From Bacteroidota bacterium (GTDB lineage Bacteria > Bacteroidota > Bacteroidia > Flavobacteriales > Flavobacteriaceae): 16,148 nt of DNA. The translations under genes were made by a program, and so were the position numbers. The DNA lies in assembly GCA_009936675.1 (NCBI GenBank), contig JAACDY010000012.1, forward strand, positions 1-16,148. Direction: 5' to 3'. Under the pieces are notes generated by a model. It made no database searches and was not told the origin of the DNA. It saw only the letters and a list, made by a program, of their open reading frames with translations. This document shows positions 15,840 to 16,148 of this stretch, piece by piece; within the stretch, counting starts at the first letter, position 1; each line of letters opens with the position of its first letter.

Positions 15840-15876
15840 AAGGGTGATTTGACCCACTTTCACCCTTTGTTTTTTT
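15840..15876 (+). terminator. Intrinsic terminator of the nine-gene cluster
   Basis: AAGGGTGA at 15840-15847 pairs perfectly with TCACCCTT at 15860-15867 around a 12-base loop, followed by TGT and a run of T. It begins 18 bases after the stop codon of the last Gfo/Idh/MocA gene and ends about 24 bases before the pruA start. Confidence 0.85.
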
Positions 15877-15899
15877 AATAAGAACCCAAATCTCCTAAC

Positions 15900-16148
15900 A
15901 TGACAAATGCTATTTACAAGGTTCCTACACCTGTGAATGAAGTGATTAGATCCTATCGACCCAATTCTGAAGAAGTTAAAAAGTTGATTCTTACCTATCG
16001 TAAGATGCGCACTGAAAAAGTTGATGTACCCCTGTATATTGGAGACAAAGAAGTCAAAACCAATAATACACAGACAATTCATCCGCCTCACCAACATCAA
16101 CATTGTCTCGGGGAATATCACCTAGCAGGCCAAAAGGAGGTGGATTTG
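15900..16148 (+). CDS. pruA: 1-pyrroline-5-carboxylate dehydrogenase, N-terminal part
   Basis: The first 83 codons of a gene that runs off the window. The enzyme oxidises glutamate semialdehyde/1-pyrroline-5-carboxylate to glutamate with NAD+, the second step of proline breakdown in the cytoplasm. The N-terminus matches the Bacteroidota form: YKVPTPVNEVIRSYRPNS (6-23), VDVPLYIGDKEVKT (42-55) and HPPHQHQHCLGEYH (61-74), corresponding to the family's binding-strand region before the NAD domain. No signal peptide is present. ATG 15900 is the first start after the terminator, in an A-rich leader. Because only 24 bases separate it from the terminator, its own promoter must overlap the terminator region. 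It appears unrelated to the glycoside cluster. The catalytic Cys and Glu lie outside the window. Confidence 0.85.
   Translation, partial: MTNAIYKVPTPVNEVIRSYRPNSEEVKKLILTYRKMRTEKVDVPLYIGDKEVKTNNTQTIHPPHQHQHCLGEYHLAGQKEVDL

Larger units (their letters stand above)
4681..15876 (+). other. Probable nine-gene operon: oxidative glycoside metabolism with planctomycete-type cytochrome module
   Basis: Nine plus-strand genes follow one another with gaps of 14, -1, 46, -8, 33, 35, 17 and 11 bp and no terminator-like hairpin between them, then a strong intrinsic terminator at 15840-15876. Eight of the nine products carry signals or membrane segments for export or membrane insertion (Sec, lipoprotein, Tat or transmembrane), and the ninth (the last gene) has a Tat-like N-terminus with KR instead of RR. 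Two DUF1080 genes and two Gfo/Idh/MocA genes frame a cytochrome c/DUF1549/DUF1553, DUF1501 and membrane cytochrome set. Operon status is inferred from spacing only. Confidence 0.7.

Noticed and set aside
1..16148. tRNA, rRNA, CRISPR array or insertion sequence
   Set aside because: No cloverleaf-like segment, regularly spaced direct repeats or transposase-like reading frame was seen while reading both strands.

Overview
The window looks like a chromosome segment from a marine-type member of Bacteroidota (Flavobacteriia). The basis is low to moderate GC, TAA as the usual stop, A-rich rather than Shine-Dalgarno leaders, Bacteroidota-type lipoprotein and Tat signals, and protein sequences that read as flavobacterial (secreted GH2, VanZ-like protein, pruA). 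This assignment comes from sequence character only; no search was run.

Positions 1 to about 1590 are AT-rich and disordered. A single reading frame (3-794) is cut by two in-frame TAA codons. Joined together it reads as a PD-(D/E)XK-type nuclease with a C-terminal helix-turn-helix, so it is called a pseudogene. Its final stop lies inside a roughly 145-bp attC-like imperfect inverted repeat (789-934). Directly after that comes a VanZ-like membrane protein gene with no ordinary start codon, then another stem-loop (1534-1578). This layout resembles decayed integron-type cassettes.

Positions 1586-4600 hold a two-gene minus-strand operon: an exported GH2 glycosidase followed by a lipoprotein aldose 1-epimerase (galM). 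Together they would release a sugar from a beta-galactoside or beta-glucuronide-like substrate outside the cytoplasm and interconvert its anomers.

Positions 4681-15822 hold nine plus-strand genes with gaps of 46 bp or less and two overlaps, ended by a good intrinsic terminator at 15840-15876. In order they encode a fatty acid hydroxylase/sterol desaturase-family membrane protein, a DUF1080 protein, a small Kazal-type lipoprotein, a cytochrome c/DUF1549/DUF1553 protein, a Tat-exported DUF1501 protein, a DUF2231-like membrane cytochrome c with LRR-like repeats, a GH109-like Gfo/Idh/MocA protein, a second DUF1080 lipoprotein and a second Gfo/Idh/MocA protein. DUF1080 proteins (3-keto-glycoside hydrolases) next to Gfo/Idh/MocA dehydrogenases suggest glycoside cleavage through a C3-keto intermediate. 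The DUF1549/1553 plus DUF1501 pair is a module best known from Planctomycetes, and its function is not established. The combination is the most interesting system here. It may be an extracytoplasmic oxidative glycoside pathway linked to c-type cytochromes.

The window ends in the first 83 codons of pruA (1-pyrroline-5-carboxylate dehydrogenase), which marks a return to core metabolism.
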